A DNA stretch of 64,000 bases from positions 62,001-126,000 of the forward strand of contig NZ_OY829948.1 of NCBI RefSeq assembly GCF_963556105.2, in the 5' to 3' direction. This stretch comes from an uncultured Tolumonas sp. (lineage in GTDB: Bacteria; Pseudomonadota; Gammaproteobacteria; Enterobacterales; Aeromonadaceae). The notes under the pieces were generated by a model. The model was not told where the DNA came from and searched no databases. It saw only the letters and a list, made by a program, of their open reading frames with translations. How positions within the stretch are numbered: the first letter of the stretch is position 1; every line of letters begins with the position of its first letter. This document shows, piece by piece, positions 11,273 to 21,915 of this stretch. Position numbers and translations under genes: made by a program.

Positions 11273-13741
11273 ATGGTGAATCCTTTGGAGCAACAGCTGT
11301 TTGCACTGGACAAGGATGAGTTTAAGCAAGAGATCGTTCACCATCTTCGCACCACACTGGGCACCAGTGAAAAGAAAGCAAGCAAACAAGCATGGTGGAT
11401 GGCAACCTGCGCCACTATCAATCAGATGCTGTTCGACCGACTGACCAGCACACAACAGACTCACTTCAAGAAAGACACGCGTGCCGTGCACTACTTTTCA
11501 GCCGAATTCCTGATGGGACGACTGACCGCCAACAACCTGCATAATTTAGGGCTTTATCAAACCTGTGACGCCGCACTGAAAGAACTCGGTCTGGAATTGA
11601 CTGATCTGTGCGAAGAAGAACCGGATATGGCTCTTGGTAACGGCGGTTTGGGTCGTTTGGCTGCTTGTTTTATTGATTCACTGGCAACGCTGGGTTATCC
11701 GGCTCTGGGTTATGGCCTGCATTATGAGCATGGCTTGTTCCGTCAGGAGATCCGCGATGGCCGTCAGGTTGAGCGTCCTGATTCATGGCGTGAATATGGC
11801 AACCCGTGGGAAATTTGCCGTCCGGAATCGGTACAGGAAATTCCACTCTACGGTTATGTCGAAACCGTGTTTGGCGAAGATTGCAAAGTCCGTAAAGTGT
11901 GGCACCCCGGTCGCGTAATCAAAGGTGTACCTTGGGATATTCCGATCGTTGGCTTTGGTGCTCAGACCGTCAACATTCTGCGTTTGTGGGAATCTCGCGC
12001 TTCTGAATTCTTTGATTGGGATGTGTTTAACCACGGTGGTTATATCGACTCTCAGAAAGAAAAAGCCGAAGCAGAAACTATTTCCAAAGTGCTTTATCCG
12101 AATGATGAAACAGAAGCGGGTAAAGAGCTGAGTCTGGTGCAGCAATATTTCTTCTGCGCCTGTTCCTTGAAAGACATTATGCGTCGTTACAAACGCACGC
12201 ATACCGACTTCAAAGACTTTGCTGCGCAAATTGCGGTACAACTGAACGATACGCATCCAACTATCGCGATCCCAGAGCTGATGCGTGAATTGATCGATGA
12301 TGAAGGTCTGGAATGGCTCGATGCGTGGAATATTTGTAAGCAAGTATTCTCTTACACTAACCATACCTTGTTGCCAGAAGCCCTTGAAACCTGGCCGGTT
12401 TACCTGTTTGAAAAAGTACTGCCTCGCCATCTTGAGATCATTTATGAAATCAATGCTTACTTCCTGAAAAATGAAGTCGACGTGAAATGGCCGGGTGACA
12501 ATGATGTGAAACGTAAACTTTCTATCATTGACGAAGGCAACCCACGTCGTGTGCGTATGGCAAATCTGTGTGTTGTGACTTCACACAAAGTAAATGGCGT
12601 GGCGGAAATTCATTCCAAGCTGGTGAAAGAAGATCTGTTCCCAGAATTTAATGCCCTCTGGCCGGATAAATTCTGCAACGTCACTAACGGCGTCACCCCT
12701 CGTCGCTGGTTGCTTTCTTGTAATCAGGAACTGGCTAATCTGTTTACCGAAACCGTTGGTACGAAGTGGCCATTAAATCTGGATGTGTTGCAACAACTGA
12801 CCAAACATGCGGATGATGCGGCATTCCAGAAGAAATTCATGGATATCAAACGCCACAACAAAGAAAAACTGGTTAAAGTCATTAAGGCAGAAACCGGTAT
12901 TGAAGTGAGTGCCGATGCTATTTTTGATATTCAAATCAAACGTCTGCATGAGTACAAACGTCAGCAATTAAACCTGCTGCACATTTTAGTGCTCTACCGT
13001 CGTCTGCTGCTGAACCCGGAATATGACATGCACCCACGTGTATTTATCTTCGGTTCAAAAGCAGCGCCGGGCTATCGGGTGGCCAAAGACATCATTTACG
13101 CCATCAATAAAATTGGTGAGCGCATTAATGCTGATCAGCGGATCAACGGCAAACTGAAAGTCGTGTTTATGCCAAACTATCGCGTCAGTCTGGCAGAAAA
13201 ACTGATCCCGGCAGCCGATGTTTCTGAACAGATCTCAACCGCCGGTTATGAAGCGTCGGGGACTGGTAACATGAAACTGGCGATGAACGGCGCTATCACG
13301 ATTGGTACGTTGGATGGTGCTAACATCGAGATCGCAGAAGAGGTAGGCGATGATAATTGCGTCATCTTCGGTATGAATGTTGAAGAAGTAAAGAACCTAA
13401 AAGCGCATGGTTATAACCCTTGGGATTATTACTATGCAAATCCGGAAATCAAATCGGCTCTCGACTGGTTAGATACAGATTACTTCACGCCAGGACGTCC
13501 GGGTGAACTGCAATCGATCAAAAAATCACTGCTCGATTGGGGCGACACTTATCTGGCACTCGCCGATTTTGCTTCTTACGATGCAGCACATAAACGTATA
13601 GATGCACTGTATCGTGATAAAGCAGGCTGGGCCAAAATGGCGATCATTAATGCTGCATCAGTGGGCAAATTTAACTCAGATCGCTCGATCCAGGATTATG
13701 TCCGCCAGATATGGCATCTGAAACCATGTAACATCGCTTGA
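11273..13741 (+). CDS. glgP: Glycogen/alpha-glucan phosphorylase
   Basis: PLP enzyme that removes glucose 1-phosphate from the non-reducing ends of glycogen or maltodextrin. The PLP-binding lysine lies near residue 668 in [14 protein letters not shown], followed by [14 protein letters not shown], both diagnostic for the family. With 822 residues it is close to E. coli GlgP and MalP. Upstream AGAGG fits the ATG. It stands alone on the plus strand, divergent from yoaA, with glgX some 8 kb downstream but no glgBCA nearby. GlgP and MalP cannot be separated with certainty by eye. Confidence 0.93.
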   Translation: MVNPLEQQLFALDKDEFKQEIVHHLRTTLGTSEKKASKQAWWMATCATINQMLFDRLTSTQQTHFKKDTRAVHYFSAEFLMGRLTANNLHNLGLYQTCDAALKELGLELTDLCEEEPDMALGNGGLGRLAACFIDSLATLGYPALGYGLHYEHGLFRQEIRDGRQVERPDSWREYGNPWEICRPESVQEIPLYGYVETVFGEDCKVRKVWHPGRVIKGVPWDIPIVGFGAQTVNILRLWESRASEFFDWDVFNHGGYIDSQKEKAEAETISKVLYPNDETEAGKELSLVQQYFFCACSLKDIMRRYKRTHTDFKDFAAQIAVQLNDTHPTIAIPELMRELIDDEGLEWLDAWNICKQVFSYTNHTLLPEALETWPVYLFEKVLPRHLEIIYEINAYFLKNEVDVKWPGDNDVKRKLSIIDEGNPRRVRMANLCVVTSHKVNGVAEIHSKLVKEDLFPEFNALWPDKFCNVTNGVTPRRWLLSCNQELANLFTETVGTKWPLNLDVLQQLTKHADDAAFQKKFMDIKRHNKEKLVKVIKAETGIEVSADAIFDIQIKRLHEYKRQQLNLLHILVLYRRLLLNPEYDMHPRVFIFGSKAAPGYRVAKDIIYAINKIGERINADQRINGKLKVVFMPNYRVSLAEKLIPAADVSEQISTAGYEASGTGNMKLAMNGAITIGTLDGANIEIAEEVGDDNCVIFGMNVEEVKNLKAHGYNPWDYYYANPEIKSALDWLDTDYFTPGRPGELQSIKKSLLDWGDTYLALADFASYDAAHKRIDALYRDKAGWAKMAIINAASVGKFNSDRSIQDYVRQIWHLKPCNIA

Positions 13742-13779
13742 TTGCACCATAATCGTAATCAAACCTCATAATTGCCTAA

Positions 13780-13807
13780 GCCATCGCCCTCTGCGGTGGC
13801 TTTTTTT
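13780..13807 (+). terminator. Rho-independent terminator of glgP
   Basis: Stem gccatcgc (13780-13787) pairs with gcggtggc (13793-13800) allowing one G-U, with a five-base loop and seven Ts directly after. Confidence 0.9.
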
Positions 13808-13918
13808 ATCTTTTCCTATCAAAAATCAGCAGATTATTTGACCTGTTTTCCTCTTCGTTACGTAAATAGCTATTAGTCGTTAAATGTTTGTTTATTTTTT
13901 GACATTCAGTAGCCGGAG

Positions 13919-13934
13919 TGGCACAACAATAGCT
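13919..13934 (+). promoter_or_regulatory. Candidate sigma-54 promoter for yeaG-yeaH-ycgB, within the 13808-14111 gap
   Basis: TGGCAC at 13919-13924 (-24 element) is followed after five bases by TTAGCT-like sequence with GC at 13932-13933 (-12 element). The GG-to-GC spacing is exactly that of sigma-54 promoters, with one mismatch in the -12 TTGC (TAGC). In E. coli yeaGH is known to respond to nitrogen starvation through NtrC and sigma-54, which supports the call. The start site would be near 13945, leaving a leader of about 165 bases. The rest of the 304-base gap is AT-rich and shows no other clear feature; no NtrC site was identified. Confidence 0.5.
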
Positions 13935-14111
13935 ACAGAATATTCGGAATGTGTTTTTTTGTACCAGATGGCACTGCTTAATGGTCGGCAACTACAGGAT
14001 TTATGAAGACTTTCTGACACCATTGGCAAAATGTCGTCTAGGCTTACAAATGAAACAGATGCATGTAGCCCCATCACGAATGGGACTCATCTCAGTATTG
14101 GGGGAGAAGCT

Positions 14112-16037
14112 ATGGGTATTTTTGATCATTATCAGCGCCGTTACGAAGCAGCCAGAGAAGAAGAATACACACTTCAGGAATTTCTGGAGTTGTGCCGTAA
14201 TGACCGTTCTTGCTATGTCTCCGCTGCAGAGCGCCTGTTGCTGGCTATTGGTGAACCAGAAATGGTCGATACGGCACTGGAACCACGCCTCAGCCGGATT
14301 TTTTCTAACCGCATATTGTCACGTTATCCTGCGTTCAAAGATGACTTCTACGGTATGGAAGAAGCCATCGAACAGATCGTGGCCTACCTGAAACATTCAG
14401 CCCAAGGCTTGGAAGAGAAGAAACAGATCCTGTATCTGTTAGGCCCAGTCGGGGGCGGTAAATCATCACTGGCTGAAAAATTAAAATCATTGATGCAAAA
14501 AATACCGATTTATCGCATCAAGGGTTCTCCGGTGAACGATCACCCATTTTGCCTGTTTGACGTCAATGAAGATGGCAAAATTCTCGAACAGGAATATGGC
14601 ATTCCTAAACGCTACCTGAAAAATATCATGTCGCCTTGGGTGGCTAAACGTCTGCATGAATTTGGTGGTGATATCAGCAAATTCAAAGTGGAAAAAGTTT
14701 ACCCATCCATTTTGGATCAGATTGCAATTGCCAAAACTGAACCGGGCGATGAAAACAATCAGGATATTTCCGCGCTGGTCGGTAAAGTCGATATTCGTAA
14801 ACTTGAGCATTATGCCCAGAACGATGCCGATGCTTACGCTTATTCCGGCTCATTATGCCTTGCCAATCAAGGCTTAATGGAATTCGTGGAAATGTTCAAA
14901 GCGCCCATCAAAGTGCTGCATCCGTTACTGACGGCCACTCAAGAAGGCAACTATAACGGCACAGAAGGGCTTTCCGCCCTGCCCTTTGATGGCATTATTT
15001 TGGCGCATTCTAACGAATCAGAATGGCAGCAATTCCGTAACAACAAAAACAATGAAGCCTTCCTTGACCGTGTCTATATCGTCAAAGTGCCTTATTGCTT
15101 GCGCGTCTCTGAAGAGATGCATATTTACGAAAAATTGCTGATGCACAGCGAACTGGTACAAGCCAAATGCGCACCAGGCACACTGGAATATCTGGCACAG
15201 TTCAGCATTCTGTCGCGTCTGAAAGAACCAGAAAACTCCAGCATTTACTCGAAGATGCGGGTGTATAACGGCGAAAGCCTGAAAGACACCGATCCGAAGG
15301 CCAAGTCTTATCAGGAATACCGCGACTATGCTGGTATTGATGAAGGCATGTCCGGCTTGTCGACTCGTTTTGCCTTTAAGATCTTGTCGCGGGTATTTAA
15401 CTTCGACCACACCGAAGTAGCGGCGAACCCGGTGCACTTGTTCTACGTGCTGGAACAACAGATCGAACGTGAGCAATTCCCGCAAGAATTGCACGATCGT
15501 TATCTGGAATTCATTAAAGGCTTCCTGGTTCCGCGTTATGTGGAATTTATCGGTAAAGAAATACAGACCGCCTATCTGGAGTCTTACTCTGAATACGGTC
15601 AGAACATTTTCGATCGCTACGTCACGTATGCTGATTTCTGGATTCAGGATCAGGAATATCGTGACCCTGAAACCGGCCAGCTGTTTGACCGTAGTTCATT
15701 AAACAGCGAGCTGGAAAAAATCGAGAAACCAGCCGGTATCAGCAATCCAAAAGATTTCCGTAACGAGATTGTGAACTTCGTGCTGCGTGCACGCGCGAAC
15801 AATGCCGGTCGGAATCCGAATTGGACCAGCTATGAAAAACTACGTGCTGTGATCGAGAAGAAAATGTTCTCTAACACCGAAGACTTGTTGCCGGTGATCT
15901 CGTTCAACACCAAAACATCGGCTGATGAGATGAAGAAACATGAAAACTTCGTCGAACGAATGATGGAAAAAGGTTACACCCGCAAGCAAGTTCGCCTGCT
16001 CTCCGAGTGGTATCTGCGTGTACGCAAATCCACTTAG
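14112..16037 (+). CDS. yeaG: PrkA-type serine protein kinase YeaG
   Basis: AAA-like kinase of the PrkA family, 641 residues from the ATG at 14112 ([18 protein letters not shown]), which has GGGGGAGAAG upstream and aligns with the E. coli YeaG start. An open frame from 14031 adds 27 residues outside the family. The Walker A motif GPVGGGKSS is near residue 111, and a C-terminal PrkA kinase domain follows. It is the first gene of a conserved trio with yeaH and ycgB. In enterobacteria this kinase acts in nitrogen-starvation and stationary-phase adaptation; its substrates are not evident here. Confidence 0.95.
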   Translation: MGIFDHYQRRYEAAREEEYTLQEFLELCRNDRSCYVSAAERLLLAIGEPEMVDTALEPRLSRIFSNRILSRYPAFKDDFYGMEEAIEQIVAYLKHSAQGLEEKKQILYLLGPVGGGKSSLAEKLKSLMQKIPIYRIKGSPVNDHPFCLFDVNEDGKILEQEYGIPKRYLKNIMSPWVAKRLHEFGGDISKFKVEKVYPSILDQIAIAKTEPGDENNQDISALVGKVDIRKLEHYAQNDADAYAYSGSLCLANQGLMEFVEMFKAPIKVLHPLLTATQEGNYNGTEGLSALPFDGIILAHSNESEWQQFRNNKNNEAFLDRVYIVKVPYCLRVSEEMHIYEKLLMHSELVQAKCAPGTLEYLAQFSILSRLKEPENSSIYSKMRVYNGESLKDTDPKAKSYQEYRDYAGIDEGMSGLSTRFAFKILSRVFNFDHTEVAANPVHLFYVLEQQIEREQFPQELHDRYLEFIKGFLVPRYVEFIGKEIQTAYLESYSEYGQNIFDRYVTYADFWIQDQEYRDPETGQLFDRSSLNSELEKIEKPAGISNPKDFRNEIVNFVLRARANNAGRNPNWTSYEKLRAVIEKKMFSNTEDLLPVISFNTKTSADEMKKHENFVERMMEKGYTRKQVRLLSEWYLRVRKST

Positions 16038-16057
16038 TGGATGAGGAGATCAAAGCT

Positions 16058-17326
16058 ATGGTCCATTTCATCGACAGACGATTGAATGGTAAAAACAAAA
16101 GTGCGGTGAACCGGCAACGGTTCATCCGCCGCTATAAATCGCAGATCAAAAAGGCCGTATCTGATGCGGTAGCGAAACGCAGCATTCAAGATATTGAAAG
16201 CGGCGAGAACATTCGCATTCCGACCAAAGACATTACTGAACCCACTTTTCATCAAGGAAAAGGTGGACACCGTGAAATGGTACATCCGGGTAATGACCGA
16301 TTTGTGACCGGAGAACATATCGATCGTCCGGAAGGCGGTGGCGGTAAAGGTGGCAGCGGCAGTGGTGATGCCAGTGACAGCGGTGAAGGTGCCGATGAAT
16401 TTACCTTTGAAATTTCGAAAGACGAATATCTTGATCTGCTGTTTGACGATCTGGAACTCCCGAATATGGAGAAAAACCAGATCACCAAACTGGTAGAAAC
16501 CAAAAATGTGCGAGCTGGTTACACCGCCAATGGTGTGCCCACTAACATCAACATCGTGCGCTCATTACAAAACTCTCTGGCCCGTCGCGTGGCGTTGCAG
16601 ACCGGTAAAAAACGCCAATTAGCCGAATTGGAAGAACAGTTAGCCGCGTTGGGCAACACCGAAGAAGATGCCAGCGAACGGCTGTTGCTGGAAAAAGAAA
16701 TTGCTGAATTGAAACGCCGGATCGAGGCAGTTCCTTTCATTGATACCTTCGACCTGCGCTTTAATAATTTCGTAAAACGGCCTGTGCCGTCCAGTCAGGC
16801 GGTCATGTTCTGCCTGATGGATGTCTCCGGCTCTATGGATCAACCAACAAAGGATATGGCAAAACGCTTTTATATCCTGCTCTATCTGTTCTTAACCCGA
16901 ACCTATAAAAACGTTGAGGTGGTGTTTATTCGCCACCACACGCAAGCGAAAGAAGTGAACGAACACGATTTCTTCTATTCCCAAGAAACCGGCGGCACCA
17001 TTGTTTCCAGCGCACTGGAATTGATGAGCGAAATCATGCACAGCCGTTATCCGGCCAGTGAATGGAATATCTACGCGGCTCAGGCTTCCGATGGTGATAA
17101 CTGGGCCGATGACTCACCGCATTGTCGTAAGTTATTGGAAGATCAGATCATGCCGTGGGTTCGTTATTTCTCTTATATCGAAATAACCACGCGAGCCCAT
17201 CAAAGCTTGTGGTTCCAATATGAAGAGCTGGCTAAACAGTTCCCCCATTTTGCTATGGAGAATATTCGCAAACAGGAAGACATCTATCCGGTGTTCCGCG
17301 AACTATTTAAAAAACAAGCCGCCTAG
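16058..17326 (+). CDS. yeaH: UPF0229 family protein YeaH (VWA-like)
   Basis: Partner of YeaG in nearly all genomes. From the ATG at 16058 ([11 protein letters not shown]) it has 422 residues; GGAG lies ten bases upstream. Residues around 85-125 are a glycine/serine-rich low-complexity linker. The C-terminal half is von Willebrand factor A-like with a MIDAS-type DxSxS in [12 protein letters not shown]. It lies 20 bases after yeaG and 13 bases before the SpoVR-like gene. Its molecular role is not established; metal-dependent protein binding is inferred from the MIDAS motif. Confidence 0.93.
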   Translation: MVHFIDRRLNGKNKSAVNRQRFIRRYKSQIKKAVSDAVAKRSIQDIESGENIRIPTKDITEPTFHQGKGGHREMVHPGNDRFVTGEHIDRPEGGGGKGGSGSGDASDSGEGADEFTFEISKDEYLDLLFDDLELPNMEKNQITKLVETKNVRAGYTANGVPTNINIVRSLQNSLARRVALQTGKKRQLAELEEQLAALGNTEEDASERLLLEKEIAELKRRIEAVPFIDTFDLRFNNFVKRPVPSSQAVMFCLMDVSGSMDQPTKDMAKRFYILLYLFLTRTYKNVEVVFIRHHTQAKEVNEHDFFYSQETGGTIVSSALELMSEIMHSRYPASEWNIYAAQASDGDNWADDSPHCRKLLEDQIMPWVRYFSYIEITTRAHQSLWFQYEELAKQFPHFAMENIRKQEDIYPVFRELFKKQAA

Positions 17327-17339
17327 AGCAGGAGGGAGC

Positions 17340-18878
17340 ATGAGCGAAGCCGAAGCCATGGTTAAAGAGGCCAGCAGAGTAACCCTGCCCGATGGGCCAG
17401 ACTGGACCTTTGAATTACTGGATATTTACCAGAAAGAAATAGCGCGAGTCGCCAAACATTACCGACTCAGCGCTTACCCGAATCAAATTGAAGTCATTAC
17501 CGCAGAACAGATGATGGATGCGTATTCCAGTGTCGGTATGCCGATTGGTTATCACCACTGGTCTTTTGGTAAAAAATTTATCTCCACGGAACAACATTAC
17601 AAACGCGGTCAGATGGGGTTGGCTTACGAAATTGTCATCAACTCTGACCCCTGTATCGCCTATTTGATGGAAGAAAACAGCATCACCATGCAAGCACTGG
17701 TGATCGCGCATGCCTGTTACGGACACAACTCATTCTTCAAAAATAACTACTTGTTCAAGACCTGGACTGATGCCAGCTCCATCATCGACTATCTGGTGTT
17801 TGCCCGTAATTACATCACTCAGTGTGAAGAAAAATATGGCATTGATGAGGTCGAAAGCCTGCTAGATGCCTGTCATGCGCTCATGAGTTATGGCGTTGAT
17901 CGCTATAAACGCCCGCAAAAATTGTCGTTATCCGAAGAGCGACGCCGGCAAAAGCGTCGTGAAGAATATCTGCAAAGTCAGGTGAATGAACTTTGGCGCA
18001 CACTGCCTAAACGCCGCCAACAGGAAGATGATGCCTTATTAGGGCAACGCTACCCGGCTGAACCGGAAGAAAACATTCTCTATTTTCTGGAAAAAAACTC
18101 TCCATTACTGGAGGGATGGCAGCGCGAGATTATCCGCATCGTGCGTAAAATCAGCCAGTATTTTTACCCGCAAAAACAAACGCAGGTCATGAACGAAGGC
18201 TGGGCAACCTTCTGGCATTACACCATATTGAATCACCTGTATGACGAGGGAAAACTGAGTGACCGATTTATGCTGGAGTTTCTGCATAATCACACTAACG
18301 TGGTTGCTCAACCGCCGTATAACAGCCCTTATTATTCCGGCATCAACCCATATGCATTAGGGTTTGCCATGTTTCAGGATCTACGCCGGATTTGCGAAAA
18401 CCCGACACCAGAAGATCGTGCCTGGTTCCCGGATTACGCAGGCAGTAACTGGTTAGATACCTTGCACTACGCCATGGAAAACTTTAAAGACGAGAGTTTT
18501 ATCAGCCAGTTTTTAAGCCCGAAAGTGATGCGTGATTTCCATCTGTTTGCAATTGAAGATGACGATCAGAAAGACTTCATCGAAGTTGCAGCTATTCACA
18601 ACGAAGAGGGTTATCGCAAGCTACGCCACAAATTATCGGCGCAATATAACCTTGGGGAGCATGAACCCAACATTCAGGTATATAACGTCGATCTGCGAGG
18701 CGATCGCACTCTTACCTTGCGCTATTACGCGAACAACCGCATTCCGTTGGCTGACTCCGCACAGGAAGTGATGAAACACCTGCATCACATCTGGAAATTT
18801 GATGTGGTTTTAGAGCAAGAAAACCCGGATGAACAAGTGCTGCCTATTGCTACAACCAAAAAAACAGCTCACGTCTGA
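17340..18878 (+). CDS. ycgB: SpoVR family protein YcgB
   Basis: A 512-residue SpoVR-family protein, matching E. coli YcgB in length. The start at 17340 (MSEAEAMVKEAS) is preceded by AGGAGGG; a longer open frame runs back into yeaH. Conserved stretches include ACYGHNSFFKNNYLF and MNEGWATFWHYT. In B. subtilis SpoVR is needed for spore cortex formation, but this organism shows no other sporulation gene and the family is common in non-sporulating proteobacteria. Physical linkage to the PrkA kinase and YeaH indicates a shared stress function. Confidence 0.94.
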   Translation: MSEAEAMVKEASRVTLPDGPDWTFELLDIYQKEIARVAKHYRLSAYPNQIEVITAEQMMDAYSSVGMPIGYHHWSFGKKFISTEQHYKRGQMGLAYEIVINSDPCIAYLMEENSITMQALVIAHACYGHNSFFKNNYLFKTWTDASSIIDYLVFARNYITQCEEKYGIDEVESLLDACHALMSYGVDRYKRPQKLSLSEERRRQKRREEYLQSQVNELWRTLPKRRQQEDDALLGQRYPAEPEENILYFLEKNSPLLEGWQREIIRIVRKISQYFYPQKQTQVMNEGWATFWHYTILNHLYDEGKLSDRFMLEFLHNHTNVVAQPPYNSPYYSGINPYALGFAMFQDLRRICENPTPEDRAWFPDYAGSNWLDTLHYAMENFKDESFISQFLSPKVMRDFHLFAIEDDDQKDFIEVAAIHNEEGYRKLRHKLSAQYNLGEHEPNIQVYNVDLRGDRTLTLRYYANNRIPLADSAQEVMKHLHHIWKFDVVLEQENPDEQVLPIATTKKTAHV

Positions 18879-18891
18879 GATCTGCAACTCC

Positions 18892-18931
18892 AACCGTTTA
18901 TGGCGTTTTAACCGCGCCATAAGCGGTTTTT
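18892..18931 (+). terminator. Rho-independent terminator of the yeaG-yeaH-ycgB operon
   Basis: A 14-base stem, aaccgtttatggcg with cgccataagcggtt (one G-U), closes a nine-base loop at 18906-18914 and runs into TTTTT. Confidence 0.93.
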
Positions 18932-19080
18932 GATGTTCATTTCTGCCAGCCTAAGTTTCGCATTACATCACAGTATGAGCTAACTCTGCATTTGTACTAG
19001 CGTTTTTGACTATGCTTATATTGAAAATCGCATTCCTGACCTTATTTTAACATCATCATTTACTGTAACAGGTGCGTGAT

Positions 19081-21471
19081 ATGAGCATTGAAAACGAATC
19101 AACAACAGCAGAAGTACATCCTAAAACGGGACTGATCGTCCCCGGTCAGGAACGGCCAGCACAGCTATACATTCTTCCCATTCAAGGTCGTCCTTTTCTT
19201 CCGGCACAAGTTTTACCGGTACAAATCCAGGCAAACCCTTGGGGCAAAACCATTGAGCGTGTTGCTCATACGGCACATAAAATGGTTGCCCTCTTCCGTA
19301 TTGGCGATGATGTAAGTGACGCCATTCCACTAAAAGATATTGTTCCTAAAACCGGCTGCGCCGTGCGAATTTTGCAAGCCAGCAGTGGTGAAGGCGAGAT
19401 CCAATTCGTGGCAGAAGGGGTTCAGCGAGTTGAAATTGTCAATTGGCTCACGGATAAACCACCCTATCTGGTCGAAGTCCGTTATATGGAAAATGATCAG
19501 GCTGAATCAGAAACTGAAATCAAAGCCTATGCCATGGCATTGATCGGTGCATTGAAAGAGTTACTACCGATCAACCCGTTATACAGCGAAGAGCTGAAAC
19601 ACTATATGAACCGTTTCAGCCCGAATGACCCGTCCCCGCTGGCTGATTTAGCCGCAGCAATCACCACTGCCAGTGCCGAAGAATTACAAGAGGTGCTGGA
19701 CACCTCGCTGTTGATCCCGCGGATGAAAAAGTCGCTGGCGATCCTGAAAAAAGAGATTGAAGTCGCCAAGCTGCAGACGCAGATCCGCGAAGAGGTCAAC
19801 AAAACCATCAGCGAACGGCAACGTGAGTTCTTTTTGCATGAACAGCTGAAAGTGATCCAAAAAGAATTAGGCTTGGAAAAAGACGATAAAACGGCCGAAG
19901 TGGAAGGCTTCAATGCCCGGATGAAAGATAAAAAAATACCGCCCGCCGTACAGAGTCGTTTTGATGAAGAGCTGAAAAAACTGCAAATTCTGGAAACCGG
20001 TTCACCCGAATATGCGGTAACACGGAATTATCTCGACTGGATCAGCCAAGTGCCGTGGGGGGTTGAAAAAGAGCAACGCATCGATTTAAAAAAGGCCCGC
20101 AAAATCTTGGATCAAGACCATGATGGGCTGACTGATGTCAAAGATCGCATTATCGAATTTCTGGCGGTAGGTGCGTATAAAAATGCCATCAGTGGTGCCA
20201 TTATGCTGCTGGTTGGCCCCCCGGGCGTAGGTAAAACGTCAATTGGTCATTCCATTGCCAGCAGCTTAGATCGCCCATTCTTCCGCTTTAGTGTCGGTGG
20301 TATGCGCGATGAGGCTGAGATCAAAGGGCATCGCCGCACCTATATTGGAGCGATGCCGGGGAAAATTGTGCAGGCATTAAAAGAGTGTCAGGTGATGAAC
20401 CCGGTCATTATGCTCGATGAAATCGATAAGATCGGGATCAGTCATCAAGGCGATCCGGCCTCTGCCTTGCTGGAAACGCTCGACCCTGAACAGAATATTA
20501 ACTTCCTCGATCACTATCTTGATTTGCGTCTTGATCTGTCGAAATGCTTATTTATTTGCACGGCCAATACGCTGGATTCGATCCCGACGCCGTTATTAGA
20601 CCGTATGGATACCATCCGTCTATCCGGTTATTTGGCGGAAGAGAAACTGGCGATTGCCCGTCACCATCTCTGGCCACGCCAGTTGGAACACGCAGGTGTA
20701 CCGAATGGTAAATTAAAGATCACCGATGCAGCCATAAAAGGCATCATCAATGGGTATGCCCGTGAGGCCGGCGTGCGTAATCTGGAAAAACAGCTGGCAA
20801 AAATTGTGCGTAAATCCGTTGTTGAGCTGCTGAATGAAGATGCCAAAGAGATCAATGTCAAAGCCAGCGGACTAGAACATTTCTTGGGCAGCCCCCTATT
20901 CCGTAAAGAGAAAAATCTGAGCGGTGTGGGCATTATCACCGGCCTGGCATGGACATCTCTCGGTGGCGCCACCTTGCCGATAGAAGCCAGTGTTGTGCAT
21001 CAGCAAGGTCGTAGTTTCAAACTGACAGGCCAGTTAGGTGATGTAATGAGAGAGTCCGCAGAGCTGGCCTATAGCTTTATCAGCAGCCATTTACGTGAGC
21101 TGGGGGCTGATCCGCAGTTTTATGACCGAGCCGCCATTCATCTGCATGTACCGGAAGGGGCAACCCCCAAAGATGGGCCTAGTGCGGGTATCACCATGGC
21201 CAGTGCTCTGCTCTCTTTAGCTTTAAACCGGCCTCCAGTGAAAGGTTTTGCTATCACTGGCGAATTAACGTTAACAGGACATGTGCTGGCCATTGGCGGG
21301 GTACGCGAAAAAGTCATTGCCGCCAAACGGCTTGGGATCCACCAAATTATTGTGCCGGAAGCAAATCAAGGCGATGTGGAGGAACTGCCGGAATATGTGA
21401 AAGAAGGTGTTACGTTCCACTTTGCCAGTCAGTTCCGTGACGTCGCAAAACTGCTTTTCCCTGTACAATAA
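19081..21471 (+). CDS. lon: Lon-family ATP-dependent protease
   Basis: Bacterial LonA-type protease of 796 residues: N-terminal substrate domain, AAA+ module with Walker A GPPGVGKTS near residue 379, and a peptidase domain with the Ser-Lys dyad at S701 (PKDGPSAG) and K744 (VREKVIAAKR). The ATG at 19081 has AGG eight bases upstream; a GTG nine bases earlier is possible. The gene is alone, not next to clpX or hupB as the housekeeping lon normally is in gammaproteobacteria, and its N-terminal domain reads differently from E. coli Lon. It may therefore be a second Lon copy, which the window cannot prove. Confidence 0.93.
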   Translation: MSIENESTTAEVHPKTGLIVPGQERPAQLYILPIQGRPFLPAQVLPVQIQANPWGKTIERVAHTAHKMVALFRIGDDVSDAIPLKDIVPKTGCAVRILQASSGEGEIQFVAEGVQRVEIVNWLTDKPPYLVEVRYMENDQAESETEIKAYAMALIGALKELLPINPLYSEELKHYMNRFSPNDPSPLADLAAAITTASAEELQEVLDTSLLIPRMKKSLAILKKEIEVAKLQTQIREEVNKTISERQREFFLHEQLKVIQKELGLEKDDKTAEVEGFNARMKDKKIPPAVQSRFDEELKKLQILETGSPEYAVTRNYLDWISQVPWGVEKEQRIDLKKARKILDQDHDGLTDVKDRIIEFLAVGAYKNAISGAIMLLVGPPGVGKTSIGHSIASSLDRPFFRFSVGGMRDEAEIKGHRRTYIGAMPGKIVQALKECQVMNPVIMLDEIDKIGISHQGDPASALLETLDPEQNINFLDHYLDLRLDLSKCLFICTANTLDSIPTPLLDRMDTIRLSGYLAEEKLAIARHHLWPRQLEHAGVPNGKLKITDAAIKGIINGYAREAGVRNLEKQLAKIVRKSVVELLNEDAKEINVKASGLEHFLGSPLFRKEKNLSGVGIITGLAWTSLGGATLPIEASVVHQQGRSFKLTGQLGDVMRESAELAYSFISSHLRELGADPQFYDRAAIHLHVPEGATPKDGPSAGITMASALLSLALNRPPVKGFAITGELTLTGHVLAIGGVREKVIAAKRLGIHQIIVPEANQGDVEELPEYVKEGVTFHFASQFRDVAKLLFPVQ

Positions 21472-21478
21472 TTAACCA

Positions 21479-21506
21479 GAGCAGCGATCGTTATCGCTGC
21501 TCTTTT
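21479..21506 (+). terminator. Rho-independent terminator of lon
   Basis: Perfect ten-base stem gagcagcgat/atcgctgctc with a four-base loop, followed by TTTT, eight bases past the lon stop. Confidence 0.9.
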
Positions 21507-21542
21507 GCCTTAAACAATGTGTCTCGATTCAGCAATGATCCT

Positions 21543-21648
21543 GTTCACAAAACAAACAACTATTTCCCATATAGCTCTGTTTTTTCTCTAGAGTTATTCA
21601 GTAGTACCCTATTGGGACGTTTTTTCTGTTTGTTTAATGAACTTTTTT
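21543..21648 (+). ncRNA. Candidate structured RNA or leader upstream of the 63-residue gene
   Basis: Two segments, 21543-21558 and 21627-21642, are reverse complements at 14 of 16 positions. Inside them a second stem pairs tcccatatag (21565-21574) with ctattggga (21609-21617) with one bulged base. The outer 3' arm is followed directly by six Ts (21643-21648). Together they give an interrupted hairpin of about 100 bases with a terminator-like end, between the lon terminator and a small gene. It could be a small RNA, an attenuator in the leader of the next gene, or chance pairing in AT-rich DNA. No known family was recognised. Confidence 0.35.
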
Positions 21649-21700
21649 ATTTCAAGTATTGTCAAAACTAACGGTACTTACTGCAAGAGGAAGAGCGGCC

Positions 21701-21892
21701 ATGCAAAGAGTTGACTATACCCGGATCAAATCCCACGTATTCGACACCCTCGAAGGCTACAACTCACCTTACCAAGAAGCCAAAAAGATGTGCGTACAAA
21801 GTGGCTATCCGTTTGGTGTAAGGGAAGAGCAGATGGTATCTAACGCCATCAGTGAATTTCACGGCTGGCGCGAGAATTTACCTGAAATCTAG
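21701..21892 (+). CDS. Small conserved-looking protein of unknown function (63 aa)
   Basis: Starts at the ATG at 21701 (MQRVDYTRIKSHVFDTLEG), with AGAGGAAGAG just upstream; a TTG at 21659 would add 14 residues without a good ribosome-binding site. The protein is soluble and charged, with no signal peptide or membrane segment. I do not recognise the family. It has its own terminator and lies 80 bases before glgX on the same strand, so a link to glycogen metabolism is possible but unsupported. Confidence 0.75.
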   Translation: MQRVDYTRIKSHVFDTLEGYNSPYQEAKKMCVQSGYPFGVREEQMVSNAISEFHGWRENLPEI

Positions 21893-21915
21893 AGCCGGAT
21901 TACAATATTTCGTCA

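Noticed and set aside
11783-12430. 215-codon open frame antisense to glgP
   Set aside because: It is a shadow of a strongly conserved phosphorylase; the translation resembles no protein family and there is no ribosome-binding site.
13970-13990. A second TGGCAC in the yeaG leader as sigma-54 promoter
   Set aside because: The -12 GC is not present at the required spacing; only the copy at 13919 fits.
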